DNA of 64,000 bases from Armatimonadota bacterium. Lineage in GTDB: Bacteria > Armatimonadota > HRBIN16. How positions within the stretch are numbered: position 1 is the first letter of the stretch; each line of letters starts with the position of its first letter. Shown piece after piece: positions 42,541 to 51,823 of the stretch. The stretch lies in assembly GCA_026003175.1 (NCBI GenBank), contig BPGT01000004.1:139570-203569 (forward strand). The letters are read 5' to 3'. The notes below the pieces were generated by a model that did not search any database, was not told where the DNA came from, and worked only from the letters and a program-made list of their open reading frames with translations. Both the position numbers and the translations under genes were made by a program.

Positions 42541-43886
42541 TGGAAGTGCAGGCAGGCGTCTCCACAGTACGCCGAGATGCACTGGTGTGGACTGTTACTG
42601 CGGGCGTTGCGCTGACAGCGGGGATCGCCCTACTGTTAGTGCCTGCTGAAATGGTCTTTGGTGCGGTAATAGCGCTGCTGGCTGCAAGCGTTTTCCTTGT
42701 AAGCCCATATGCTGGGGCTCTGGCGTTTATTGCCCTGTACTACATGCGCCCGATGGACTTCTTTCCTCAACTGGCACTCTTGCGTATCCCCTTGTTTATC
42801 GCCAGCATCACCTCGACCGGGTTGTTTGTGCGCTTGATGCTTACCAGGCAAAAGTTGATAGAAGGCTGGTATGTGAAGTGGTTTCTGGCGCTGTGGGGGG
42901 TCATATTGCTTTCGGTGCCTTTATCGCTCTATCGCTCGCAGTCTTTTTCTGGAGCACAGGACTTCTTGAAGAGTGTTGCTATGGTGTGGATGATCTATAT
43001 GGCTGTGCGCAGCGAGAAGCAAATCACCTTCGCTGTGCGAATGCTGGGTTGGATGGCACTCTGGTTAGCAGTATCTACTATCTATAACTACAAAACGGGT
43101 AATGTGGAAGTGAGCGGTCAGTTGCAGCGCGCCGGAGCAGAGTCTTCCATGCTCGGCGACCCCAACGATCTGGCGGCGTATGTTTTGATGCTCTTCCCGC
43201 TGTGCTACTACCTGTTTTTTAACGACCCGAAAAAGTGGCTGAAGATAGTGTATGGCTCCGCAATGGTTATGATTTTGGTGGCGGTAGTGTTGACCGGGTC
43301 GCGTGGTGGGTTCTTAGGGCTGGTCTTTCTACTCTTCCTGCTATGGCTGTTCTCCAAGAGGAAGGTGCTGGGGGCTCTGATCGGTCTGGCGGTGTTTGGT
43401 GCTCTGTGGTTTACTGCGCCTGCGGAGTATCGGGAGCGTATCCGTTCCATTACGAACTACGAGCAAGATGAGTCCGCGATGAATCGCGTGGAGTATCGCA
43501 AGGCGGCGGTGCGTATGTTCAAGCACAATCCTTTTACAGGTATTGGCTTCAAGAACTATGCAGATTTTGCCCGCGAGTTCGGGGCGCCTGCATCTCAAAC
43601 GGCACACAACATGTATTACCTCGTGCTGGCTGAGCTGGGAGGACTGGGGCTTATTGTCTTTCTAACCATCTGGCTGAAAAGCCTAAAAGCAGCAAGACAG
43701 CTGGCTCGCGCTCCGAACTGGTTGTTGCATGCGCTGGGGATGGGAGCATTTATCGGCCTACTTGACCTAATGTTAACGGGGTATTTTCTTTCTATCTCCT
43801 ACTATCCCTACCATTATATTCTGATGGCTCTGGTAGCAGCAGCGCAAGCGCACCTGCTGCCGCAAGTGCGGGAGGCAAGGGCTTGA
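42540..43886 (+). CDS. O-antigen ligase/Wzy-type polymerase
   Basis: 448 residues, at least ten membrane helices, with the Wzy_C signature region TGSRGGFLGLVFLL and a periplasmic loop. Likely polymerises repeat units or ligates the finished chain. ATG 42540 has GGGAGGG 6 nt upstream and overlaps the previous stop (TGATG), better than 42534. Confidence 0.87.
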   Translation: MEVQAGVSTVRRDALVWTVTAGVALTAGIALLLVPAEMVFGAVIALLAASVFLVSPYAGALAFIALYYMRPMDFFPQLALLRIPLFIASITSTGLFVRLMLTRQKLIEGWYVKWFLALWGVILLSVPLSLYRSQSFSGAQDFLKSVAMVWMIYMAVRSEKQITFAVRMLGWMALWLAVSTIYNYKTGNVEVSGQLQRAGAESSMLGDPNDLAAYVLMLFPLCYYLFFNDPKKWLKIVYGSAMVMILVAVVLTGSRGGFLGLVFLLFLLWLFSKRKVLGALIGLAVFGALWFTAPAEYRERIRSITNYEQDESAMNRVEYRKAAVRMFKHNPFTGIGFKNYADFAREFGAPASQTAHNMYYLVLAELGGLGLIVFLTIWLKSLKAARQLARAPNWLLHALGMGAFIGLLDLMLTGYFLSISYYPYHYILMALVAAAQAHLLPQVREARA

Positions 43887-45073
43887 TGTGGTGGGTGGTA
43901 GCCGGTTGCCTCGCGTTTGTCGTTTACACCTACGCAGGTTATCCGCTTCTGTTGAAGTTGTTGGCGAAGCGGCGTTGCGGGCGGTACACCATGCGGGCTA
44001 CTCGCTCATCAGAAGACCTACCGTCTGTCAGCGTGTTGATAGCTGCACATAACGAGGAAGCGAATATCCGCAGGCGCATTCAGAATCTGCTTGCCTGCGA
44101 TTATCCGGCTAACAGGATGTCCGTTGTGGTCTCTTGTGATGGGTGCACCGATCGAACCGCGGATATCGCACGAGGATACGAAGGCGTTCGGGTAGTGGAG
44201 GTCTTTCCACAGCGGGGTAAGGCGTTTGCTCTAAACAGAGGTGTTGAGGTCGCTGAGGGCGAGGTGCTCGTGTTTACTGATGCGCGGCAACAATTTGCTC
44301 CAGATGCCATCTATCAGTTAGTGCAGGCATTGTACACTGAGGGCGTTGGGGTTGCTGGAGGCGAACTTGTACTGCTGGATGATCGGGGCGCCCCTAGAGA
44401 AATAGGCGCATACTGGCGATATGAAAAGTGGTTGAGGCATCTGGAGGCAAAGGTGGATTCACCTCTGCAGTGCAGCGGAGCTATTTATGCTATCCGCCGT
44501 GAACATTTCACTCCTATGCCCGAAGGATTAATACTGGACGACATGTGGATTCCTTTGCACATTATGCGCAAAGGCTACCGTATCGCTTTCGTTAGCGAGG
44601 CGAAAGCGTACGACACGGTGACCCCTTCCTACGACAGGGAGTTCAAGCGCAAGGTGCGCACGCTGGCGGGCAACTACCAGCTTATCTGGGCGGCGCCCTG
44701 GCTGCTGGTGCCGTGGAAGAATCGTCTCTGGTGGCAGTTCATGTCGCACAAAGTGTGTCGGCTGCTGGTGCCGTATGCGCTGATAAGCATGTATGGGGCA
44801 TCGTGGATGCTACTGCACCAGCCTTACGGCGCCGCGCTGGTGGTGGCGCAAACAGGCTACTACTTGTTAGGCGTGCTGGCGTGGGCGCTACCTGCACTGG
44901 CGCGGCGGTTCCGCCTCGCGGGGCTGGCGGGTTCGTTCCTTAGCCTGAATGCGGCGGCGGCGGTAGCACCGATTGCTTTTATCCGGGGCAGGGGACGTGT
45001 GCGCTGGGATCGCTCGCCCATGCTTTCCCCGCAGGCAGCCGGTGACGAAGGACAGAAGGTGAGGACGTACTGA
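43886..45073 (+). CDS. Glycosyltransferase family 2 with membrane helices
   Basis: 395 residues. An N-terminal helix is followed by the GT-A domain: SVSVLIAAHNEEANI, VVSCDGCTDRTAD, RGKAFALNRG, EVLVFTDARQQF (DxD equivalent), LILDDMWIPL (ED catalytic region) and a Gln/Arg motif region. Two or three C-terminal helices follow, as in processive or membrane GT2 enzymes. Starts at ATG 43886 overlapping the previous stop. Confidence 0.9.
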   Translation: MWWVVAGCLAFVVYTYAGYPLLLKLLAKRRCGRYTMRATRSSEDLPSVSVLIAAHNEEANIRRRIQNLLACDYPANRMSVVVSCDGCTDRTADIARGYEGVRVVEVFPQRGKAFALNRGVEVAEGEVLVFTDARQQFAPDAIYQLVQALYTEGVGVAGGELVLLDDRGAPREIGAYWRYEKWLRHLEAKVDSPLQCSGAIYAIRREHFTPMPEGLILDDMWIPLHIMRKGYRIAFVSEAKAYDTVTPSYDREFKRKVRTLAGNYQLIWAAPWLLVPWKNRLWWQFMSHKVCRLLVPYALISMYGASWMLLHQPYGAALVVAQTGYYLLGVLAWALPALARRFRLAGLAGSFLSLNAAAAVAPIAFIRGRGRVRWDRSPMLSPQAAGDEGQKVRTY

Positions 45074-45075
45074 TT

Positions 45076-46527
45076 ATGCTCAGGAGCCTCGTGAAAGACT
45101 CCGCGGTGTATGCCGTCGGCACTATCGCCAGCAGGTTGGTGGGGTTCATCATGATACCCGTGTACACACGGGTGCTGACGCCAGCAGACTACGGTATCAT
45201 TGAAACCATCGTTCGCCTTGTGGACATTATCGGTCTATTTCTGGCTCTTGGTTTGGCTGAAGCACTGTTGCGTCATTACTACCTGGCGAAGGACGAGGAG
45301 GAGCGCCGGCGTCTGATTGGTACGGTGTTCAACATCAACCTGATGGTGGTCATCCTGGGCAGCCTGTTCACTTTACCTGCTTCGCCGTATCTAGCACGTC
45401 TTGCTTTCGGGCATGAGCGATACACCCATTATGTGATCATTTCACTCATCAGTATGCTCGTGGGGAACCTGATAGAACTGCCACTGACACTATGGCGTGC
45501 AGAGGGCAAAGCATGGCGGTTTACAGCCGTTTCGCTGAGTAAGCTCTTCTCGCAACTGATGTTAAATATCGTTTTGGTCGTCTGGCTCCGCTGGGGCGTA
45601 TGGGGAGTAGTGCTGAGTGGACTCATTAACGCGAGTGTCTGGTCCCTTGTACTCGGAGTGCTGGTGCGGCTGCGGTATGGCGGTGCGTTCGACATGCGGT
45701 GGGTGAAACCTGTGTTGCGCTACGGGTTGCCACTGGTTCCTGCCAGCCTTTCACAATTCATCCTGCACTTCAGTGACCGCTTTTTTCTCACTCGCTATGC
45801 TACCGAGAGCGAACTGGGCTTATATTCGTTAGCGTATCGGTTTGGGATGCTGGTCAGTGTGTTCTTTGGAGTGTTGAGCAGGGCATGGTGGCCCTGGGTG
45901 TTCCGAGTGGCGGAGGAGGAAGAGGGCACCAGACATCTACGTCGAGGAGGGGCATTGATCCTGTTATCGGGAGCAGCGTTTTGTAGCGCTGTCATACTTC
46001 TGTCATCGCCCGTGATTCGAGTAATTGCGAGCCCCACCTTCTGGGACGCAAGCTACTACGTTACTCCTATTGCGATTGCCTACTGGTTCTTCATCTCTAG
46101 TTCATCGTTGCGGATAGGTGCGTTGATTGCTCATCGGACGTCTTTGTTTGCCATAGCCAACGTTGTCTCTGCAGTCCTCTGCCTTGTCCTGAACGCATGG
46201 CTGATTCCAAACTACTCTGCTTGGGGAGCGGCGTACGCCACAGCTACCTCCTTCGCGGTTTTCGCTATCCTCGTCTGGTTTGCCTCACAACGAGTCAATC
46301 CGCTGCCACATGACTACGGGGCGATTGTCCTATCTTTCGTGGTAATCTTGGTGGCGAGCTGGTTGGACCGGCATCTGCGTTTTGCGCTGTGGATAGACTT
46401 GTTTGCTCGGGTGTGGATATGGATGGGATTGGGTGTTGTGCTACTGTTGTTCTTTGCCTGGAATCACAAGGTACGCCTACCTGTACTATCTACCTGGTGT
46501 AAGAGAGAATGGACACGGGGGTCTTGA
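45076..46527 (+). CDS. Polysaccharide flippase (Wzx/MOP superfamily)
   Basis: 483 residues with about 12-14 membrane helices, typical start LVKDSAVYAVGTIASRLVGFIMIPVYTRVLTPADYGI. It would flip lipid-linked repeat units across the inner membrane. Starts 3 nt after the GT2 stop and overlaps the next gene by 19 nt. Confidence 0.92.
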   Translation: MLRSLVKDSAVYAVGTIASRLVGFIMIPVYTRVLTPADYGIIETIVRLVDIIGLFLALGLAEALLRHYYLAKDEEERRRLIGTVFNINLMVVILGSLFTLPASPYLARLAFGHERYTHYVIISLISMLVGNLIELPLTLWRAEGKAWRFTAVSLSKLFSQLMLNIVLVVWLRWGVWGVVLSGLINASVWSLVLGVLVRLRYGGAFDMRWVKPVLRYGLPLVPASLSQFILHFSDRFFLTRYATESELGLYSLAYRFGMLVSVFFGVLSRAWWPWVFRVAEEEEGTRHLRRGGALILLSGAAFCSAVILLSSPVIRVIASPTFWDASYYVTPIAIAYWFFISSSSLRIGALIAHRTSLFAIANVVSAVLCLVLNAWLIPNYSAWGAAYATATSFAVFAILVWFASQRVNPLPHDYGAIVLSFVVILVASWLDRHLRFALWIDLFARVWIWMGLGVVLLLFFAWNHKVRLPVLSTWCKREWTRGS

Positions 46528-48071
46528 AGAGGGCGAGCCTAATATTTCCTGCCACTACAGCTGCGGGATATGTGCTGGTGGCAACGTATCCGCACGGCGC
46601 TGGTATTACTTCCGACTCAATACACTACCTTACCGCAGCACGCCACTTAATAGATGGGGGCACATTGACAACCTACACAGGCGAACCTCTTGTTTCGTAT
46701 GCGCCTCTGCTGTCGGTAGTATATGCGTTGTTGGGGCTGACGGGGATCGGCTTGCAGCTGGGCGCGCGGCTGGTTAGTGCATTCTCTTTCGCAGCGGTTG
46801 TGTGGGTTACGTGGCACTGGCTAGGTGAGATGCAGGCAGGCTCCAGAGTAGTTTGGGTGGCGACGATATTGGTCCTGTTTGCGCGTCCCTTAATGTGGTA
46901 TGCTCCGTATGCGCTGAGCGAGTTGCCGTTTGTTGCGCTGACTATGTGTGCGTTGTGGCAGGCGTGGCATTACGTCAAGGAGGGGGGACAAATACACCTT
47001 GTTGCCTCTGGTGTTTGCACTGGACTGTCGGCGCTAATGCGCTGGATAGGAGTCACGACAGCAGGTACGATAGCGATTTTTATATTGCTAGCTTGTCACC
47101 GGTCATGCAAAAAGAGATTTGCGCTGGCGGCAGGGTATGTCCTGGTAACGCTGATGCCGTTTGTATTATGGATATCGCGCAACCGCCTTCTGACAGGTAC
47201 CTTCTTTGGCGTACGTGAGCCTTCAGACTATCCGCTACGCCAGATGGTGTTCGATACCCTGTGGAGCTTGCATCGCTGGATGATCCCTGTCACTTTTGAA
47301 AACAGTGTGCCTTTGTTTGGTGTGTTGGCAGCACTCTGTATACTACTATTGGTTGCGGCGCTTCGCCTGCAATGGCGTCACGGTGATACAGATTGGAAAA
47401 GAGGAGTGCTTTTGCTGTTCCTCTATATCGGGTTGTATGCCTTTGCGCTGGTCATCATGACCAGGGGGGCGAAGTTCGAAGCGTTATCGGAGCGTCTATG
47501 GAGCCCTATCGCGGTTCCTCTGGTATTGTGTCTGGTTCTGATGTGGACTCTATTGCAATCTTCGAGTTACCTCATGCGGCTCGCAAGAGGGGCCTTGATT
47601 CTTGTCGGCATCGGATGGTGTCTTTCAGGATCCGCGTTCGGGGTGGAAATGCTGGGCAAATGTTTCCGAGACGGCCCCGGCGTCTTTAACACCTCTGCAT
47701 GGCGTGATTCGGATACACTGCACTGGCTTCGTGGGCATCCCTTAAAAGGGCGAGTATACACCAATTTCCCAGAACCCCTCTACTACTTCACCGGTATCGT
47801 TAGCGAGCACACGCCGCACAAAGGACCGATGCGCGTGGCGTCCGAAACCCATCCACGAAACCTGCAACAGTTTCTGCAGGAGTTGCAGGATGATTGGAAG
47901 AGAGGACATCAAGTGTACATCGTTTGGCTGCACGACCAGTCTCGTTCCGAGTACCTGTATAGCCTATACGAACTCAAAGAGCGTCTATCTCTGCGCCCGG
48001 TGAAGAAATCATCGGACGGTGCTGTTTTCGAGGTGTATCCGCATACTACGAGTGGTAGTGGTGGGCAATAG
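46509..48071 (+). CDS. Membrane glycosyltransferase of the GT39/PMT-like (GT-C) type
   Basis: 520 residues with about 10 membrane helices. The first loop has GITSDSIHYLTAARHL, matching the acidic catalytic loop (Asp) of GT-C enzymes, and a periplasmic tail follows the last helix. It likely uses a lipid-linked sugar donor to modify the polymer or a protein. Acceptor unknown. Confidence 0.78.
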   Translation: MDTGVLKRASLIFPATTAAGYVLVATYPHGAGITSDSIHYLTAARHLIDGGTLTTYTGEPLVSYAPLLSVVYALLGLTGIGLQLGARLVSAFSFAAVVWVTWHWLGEMQAGSRVVWVATILVLFARPLMWYAPYALSELPFVALTMCALWQAWHYVKEGGQIHLVASGVCTGLSALMRWIGVTTAGTIAIFILLACHRSCKKRFALAAGYVLVTLMPFVLWISRNRLLTGTFFGVREPSDYPLRQMVFDTLWSLHRWMIPVTFENSVPLFGVLAALCILLLVAALRLQWRHGDTDWKRGVLLLFLYIGLYAFALVIMTRGAKFEALSERLWSPIAVPLVLCLVLMWTLLQSSSYLMRLARGALILVGIGWCLSGSAFGVEMLGKCFRDGPGVFNTSAWRDSDTLHWLRGHPLKGRVYTNFPEPLYYFTGIVSEHTPHKGPMRVASETHPRNLQQFLQELQDDWKRGHQVYIVWLHDQSRSEYLYSLYELKERLSLRPVKKSSDGAVFEVYPHTTSGSGGQ

Positions 48072-48085
48072 GAGGAAGGGCTACA

Positions 48086-49261
48086 TTGAGGCAGCCTTAC
48101 GCTATCATCCCAGCACGTGGAGGTTCTAAAGGCATCACGCGCAAAAACCTCCAGCCGGTGGGCGGGGTACCGCTGATTGGGCGGGCGATACTGGCGGCAC
48201 GAGGAAGTCAGCACGTGCAGGGTGTTTTTGTCTCCACGGACGACGCAGAGATCGCAGAAGCGGCGAAGCGATATGGTGCGGAAGTCATCTGGCGACCTGC
48301 TGAACTGGCTACCGATACTGCCAGCTCGGAAGCTGCCCTGCTTCATGCATTACACTATTTGCGCGAAGAACGCTCGCTGCGGGTGGACCTGCTGGTATTC
48401 ATCCAGTGCACTTCCCCCTTCATCGAGTCAAAGGATATCGATGCGATGATAGAGAAGTTAGAAGATGGGAATGGCGATTGTATCTTCACGGTCACGCGCT
48501 TTCACGGCTTCGTATGGAAAGTGGATAGCCAGCTGGGAGCAGTTGGTGTGAATCACGATCGCAATGTACGCCTGCGAAGGCAGGAGAGGGAACCGCAGTT
48601 CCTGGAAACGGGAGCGGTGTACATCATGCGAGCGGATGGCTTTCTCCAGTATAAACATCGTTTCTTCGGCAAGGTGTTGATGTATGAGGTCCCTTCGGAG
48701 CGCAGTCTGGAAATTGACGAGCCGGCTGATCTGCTTCTCGCGAATATGCTATGGCAGAGGATGTACAGAGAAAATCAGCGGCGTACTTTGCCCGACAAAG
48801 TGGAGGCTATTGTCATGGACTTCGACGGTGTGTTTACAGACAACAGGGTGCTGGTTTTACAAGATGGGAGCGAGGGCGTGCTTTGCAGTCGCAGTGATGG
48901 CTGGGGTATCGCGCGTTTGAAGGAGCGAGGTATCCCTATAGTGGTTATCTCCAGTGAGACCAACCCGGTGGTGGAGGCGCGATGTCGAAAGCTGGGTATC
49001 GAATGTCTCACAGGTGTTGCCGATAAGCTATCGGTAATGTGGGAATGGCTTCAGAGGCGTGGAGTTTCTTCCGAAAATAATGTCGTCTACATCGGTAACG
49101 ACGTCAACGACCTTGCCTGCATGCAGGCAGTGGGCTGTGCGGTGGCTCCTTCCGATGCGCACCCGCAGGTGCTGGAAGCGGCGGACGTGGTATTACAGGC
49201 GAAAGGGGGGCAGGGAGCACTGCGGGAGCTGGCGGAGATGGTTTTACAACAAAGGGAGTAA
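48086..49261 (+). CDS. Acylneuraminate cytidylyltransferase fused to a HAD phosphatase
   Basis: 391 residues from TTG 48086 (AGGAGGAAGG upstream). The N-terminal 225 residues are CMP-sialate synthetase-like: IIPARGGSKGITRKNL, FVSTDDAEIAE, LVFIQCTSPF, ETGAVYIM, EIDEPADL. The C-terminal 160 residues are a KdsC-type HAD: VMDFDGVFTDN, VISSETNPVV and YIGNDVNDLACM. The fusion suggests dephosphorylation of a nonulosonate 9-phosphate and its CMP activation in one protein. The sugar (KDN, Neu5Ac or a relative) is not determined. Confidence 0.9.
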   Translation: MRQPYAIIPARGGSKGITRKNLQPVGGVPLIGRAILAARGSQHVQGVFVSTDDAEIAEAAKRYGAEVIWRPAELATDTASSEAALLHALHYLREERSLRVDLLVFIQCTSPFIESKDIDAMIEKLEDGNGDCIFTVTRFHGFVWKVDSQLGAVGVNHDRNVRLRRQEREPQFLETGAVYIMRADGFLQYKHRFFGKVLMYEVPSERSLEIDEPADLLLANMLWQRMYRENQRRTLPDKVEAIVMDFDGVFTDNRVLVLQDGSEGVLCSRSDGWGIARLKERGIPIVVISSETNPVVEARCRKLGIECLTGVADKLSVMWEWLQRRGVSSENNVVYIGNDVNDLACMQAVGCAVAPSDAHPQVLEAADVVLQAKGGQGALRELAEMVLQQRE

Positions 49262-49294
49262 GTCATTTACAGCAATATTCAGGAGGCGAAACAG

Positions 49295-50176
49295 ATGGCG
49301 CAAACGGTGCAAATTGGCGATAGACTGGTAGGTGAAGGACAGCCGGTGTACATCGTGGCGGAAATAGGTATCAACCACAATGGCGATGTGGATATCGCGA
49401 AGCGACTGATTGACGCCGCGAAGCTGGCAGGATGCGACGCCGTGAAGTTTCAGAAGCGTACGCCGGAGCTATGCGTACCACCGGAACAGCGCAACATTCC
49501 CCGCGAGACGCCATGGGGACTGATTACCTACATGGAGTATCGCTACAAGGTGGAGTTCGGTTACGAGCAGTATGCCGAAATAGACCGCTACTGCAAGCAG
49601 CAGGGTATCACATGGTTTGCATCCTGCTGGGACATTCCTTCTGTGGATTTCATCGAGCAGTTCGCCCCACCCTGCTATAAAGTGGCTTCCGCATCGCTAA
49701 CGGATGATGAACTGTTGTTGCGATTGAAAGCGACGGGCAAACCCATCCTGCTGTCTACCGGAATGTCCACGATGGACGAAATCCGCCACGCAGTGTCTCT
49801 GTTAGACCAGGACCGCCTGATTATTATGCACAGCACCAGCACCTATCCCTGTCCGCCTAACGAGCTGAACCTGCGCATGATTCAGACGTTGAAACACGAG
49901 TTCGGTTTGCCCGTAGGTTACTCTGGACACGAGGTTGGTTTGCAGACCACCTATGCGGCGGTGGTGCTGGGGGCGTGTGTAGTAGAGCGCCATATCACCT
50001 TAGACCGCGCCATGTGGGGTAGCGATCAAGCAGCTTCTGTGGAGCCGGGTGGTTTCATGCGTCTGGTGCGCGACATCCGCGTGATTGAGCAGGCGCTGGG
50101 CGACGGGGTAAAGCGCGTGTACGAGAGCGAATTAGCAGCGCGTGCCAAGCTGCGCCGTGTACCCTCGGCGGAGTAG
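49295..50176 (+). CDS. NeuB-family nonulosonate synthase lacking the SAF domain
   Basis: 293 residues of the TIM barrel: VYIVAEIGINHNGD, AVKFQKRTPE, FASCWDIPSVDF, KVASASLTDDEL, PILLSTGMSTMDEI, MHSTSTYPCPP, GYSGHEVG and VERHITLDRAMWGSDQAAS. It condenses phosphoenolpyruvate with a mannosamine-type sugar or its phosphate. NeuB proteins usually have about 340-350 residues with a C-terminal antifreeze-like SAF domain; this one stops right after the barrel. AGGAGG precedes ATG 49295. Confidence 0.92.
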   Translation: MAQTVQIGDRLVGEGQPVYIVAEIGINHNGDVDIAKRLIDAAKLAGCDAVKFQKRTPELCVPPEQRNIPRETPWGLITYMEYRYKVEFGYEQYAEIDRYCKQQGITWFASCWDIPSVDFIEQFAPPCYKVASASLTDDELLLRLKATGKPILLSTGMSTMDEIRHAVSLLDQDRLIIMHSTSTYPCPPNELNLRMIQTLKHEFGLPVGYSGHEVGLQTTYAAVVLGACVVERHITLDRAMWGSDQAASVEPGGFMRLVRDIRVIEQALGDGVKRVYESELAARAKLRRVPSAE

Positions 50177-50184
50177 GTGCACAG

Positions 50185-51141
50185 ATGGTGGAGACCGCTA
50201 TCCAGAAAAAGCTGCCCGATACCATCGTATACGGCAAAGGGGCGATTGCCTGGAAGACGGATGTGGCGCGTCTCAAAATCTGGTCGTCGTCTCAGCGCTA
50301 CGAATGGGTACAGTATCTGGATGCAGTGCGGAATTGCTATCAGGCAGAGGGCAGCTGGAAACAGATCCCTTACCGATACTATTTGCAAATGACCTCGTCC
50401 CTTGCCGGTCGTTGGCTACGCGAGAATAAGCCTGACATCCCACGCCAGCGATTCGACTGGCTGATATACGGCGGCTGTGAACGCGCTACCGAGCGTCAGA
50501 TGATGGTACGTCTGACCGACGCGCTACTGCAAAGCGGGGCTACCGTGGGCTACCTGGTGCGCTTCGGCACGGAGGAACATCAGCAGATACTCTCCCTGCA
50601 GGAGAAATACAGACAACAGCTAACACCTGTTGACCTCTACTCAGGCGTTCACGGTCAGCGACGTCGCCTTGCTGCCTGTGCTGCTCCTCGCGCGTGGCGG
50701 GATTTTCAGCAAATCAATCAGCTACTGGACAACAGAGACCTGCGCATTCCTCCAACAACCTTTTCCTTCTTTTTGGGGGGAATGGCGCAACGCTTGCTCT
50801 GGGAGCGGGTAAGCCCATACCTGGAATACGATAACGTGATCGTGCGCAACCATTTTGGCTCTATCGACTCGGTTATCGCGCTGCGACAGTCTACTTCGCG
50901 GCAAGCACGTGGTCACCCTGCAGCATGGGGTGATTTCCTCCATCGGGTTTCTTTCCTATTCTGGCAGATACGGTGTTTACCTTCGGCGAGGCGTCAGCGC
51001 AGTTTCTGCGAAGAATGGATACCTCGTTCGGGCAACAAACGGGTACTCTGCCTTTTGCTCGAAGGTTCGTACCTGCAGGCTCGCTGTTCGACGAGATCGA
51101 GGAAGTCGGCGATACTTTCCACCACCGCACCTTGCTGGTGA
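50185..51141 (+). CDS. 5' fragment of a frameshifted polysaccharide-biosynthesis protein (family unknown)
   Basis: Coherent from ATG 50185 to about 50880 (KTDVARLKIWSS, YGGCERATERQMMVRLTDALL, YLEYDNVIVRNHFGS). A weaker stretch at 50640-50700 may itself be a double shift. The frame then turns Arg/Ser-rich and loses sense. The continuation lies in other frames: KHVVTLQHGVISSIGFLSYSG (about 50893-50955), then FGEASAQFLRRMDT (from about 50973). Sits in the nonulosonate gene run, so a glycosyltransferase using the CMP-sugar is a guess from context. Confidence 0.55.
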   Translation: MVETAIQKKLPDTIVYGKGAIAWKTDVARLKIWSSSQRYEWVQYLDAVRNCYQAEGSWKQIPYRYYLQMTSSLAGRWLRENKPDIPRQRFDWLIYGGCERATERQMMVRLTDALLQSGATVGYLVRFGTEEHQQILSLQEKYRQQLTPVDLYSGVHGQRRRLAACAAPRAWRDFQQINQLLDNRDLRIPPTTFSFFLGGMAQRLLWERVSPYLEYDNVIVRNHFGSIDSVIALRQSTSRQARGHPAAWGDFLHRVSFLFWQIRCLPSARRQRSFCEEWIPRSGNKRVLCLLLEGSYLQARCSTRSRKSAILSTTAPCW

Positions 51142-51323
51142 TTGATCAGGATAATCCTGCTGCGAGGCGCTACTACGGCCTGGATGATGCCCTATCTGGC
51201 TTGCGCGAAGTGGTAGATCGGTGTGCGCGAGAGATGCGTGGTCATCACCATTATATATCGCCTGCACCCCTCCGCCCAGCGCGTGCCCGAGTGGGTGCAA
51301 AGGATACAGAGCGAATGTGGTAA
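50973..51323 (+). CDS. Middle fragment of the frameshifted polysaccharide-biosynthesis protein
   Basis: Coherent through FGEASAQFLRRMDT, RFVPAGSLFDEIEEVG and LLVIDQDNPAARRYYG to about 51230, then out of frame. The ATG is internal. It joins the 5' fragment via a short third-frame piece and joins the 3' fragment at about 51235. Confidence 0.5.
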   Translation: MFTFGEASAQFLRRMDTSFGQQTGTLPFARRFVPAGSLFDEIEEVGDTFHHRTLLVIDQDNPAARRYYGLDDALSGLREVVDRCAREMRGHHHYISPAPLRPARARVGAKDTERMW

Positions 51324-51645
51324 CGTGCAAATTTCCCAGGGGGTACCTTTGCTGGAAGACCTGAAACGCAGCACAGTGGCTCTGGGGCTATTTAGTGGAG
51401 CGTTAACTGTTGCCGCCGCATGTGGCGTGCCCACGTTTTTGCTGTGGGAAGATGGGTGGTTTTATACGCCGGATTTAGAATGCTACGAAGAGGTGTTTGT
51501 AGACAGGACTGAGGCAGCAGGACAAATCACTGCGGCGGTAGTCTGGCGACAGCACTATACTCTGTGGCAAACGAGGAGCATATGCGCCAGTGAGCAGTAC
51601 TACAGAGGACGAAAAGAGTGCTCTTTTGAGGGGGTGTTCTCATAG
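51223..51645 (+). CDS. 3' fragment of the frameshifted polysaccharide-biosynthesis protein
   Basis: VVITIIYRLHPSAQRVPEWVQ, LLEDLKRSTVALGLFSGALTVAAACGVPTFLLW and ECYEEVFVDRTEAAGQI. The Arg-x-His-Pro motif and the SG-x(n)-A-x-GVP region resemble the donor-binding half of GT-B type capsule transferases. The stop at 51645 is likely the genuine end. 51646-51823 contains no supported gene. Confidence 0.55.
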   Translation: MRERCVVITIIYRLHPSAQRVPEWVQRIQSECGNVQISQGVPLLEDLKRSTVALGLFSGALTVAAACGVPTFLLWEDGWFYTPDLECYEEVFVDRTEAAGQITAAVVWRQHYTLWQTRSICASEQYYRGRKECSFEGVFS

Positions 51646-51823
51646 TCCAGAACGAACTGTTCGATTTGCGGGGATCCTTAGACAGCCAATCGGGAACAAC
51701 CTTCATGGACAGTCTACCGGTGTGGAAGGTGCTTCATGAGACCTCTATGGCTACTATCGGTGTCGTTGCCTGTATGCTTCTATCGATGTCGGTAAGGAGA
51801 TCTGAAGGAGGTTGGATGTTCGT

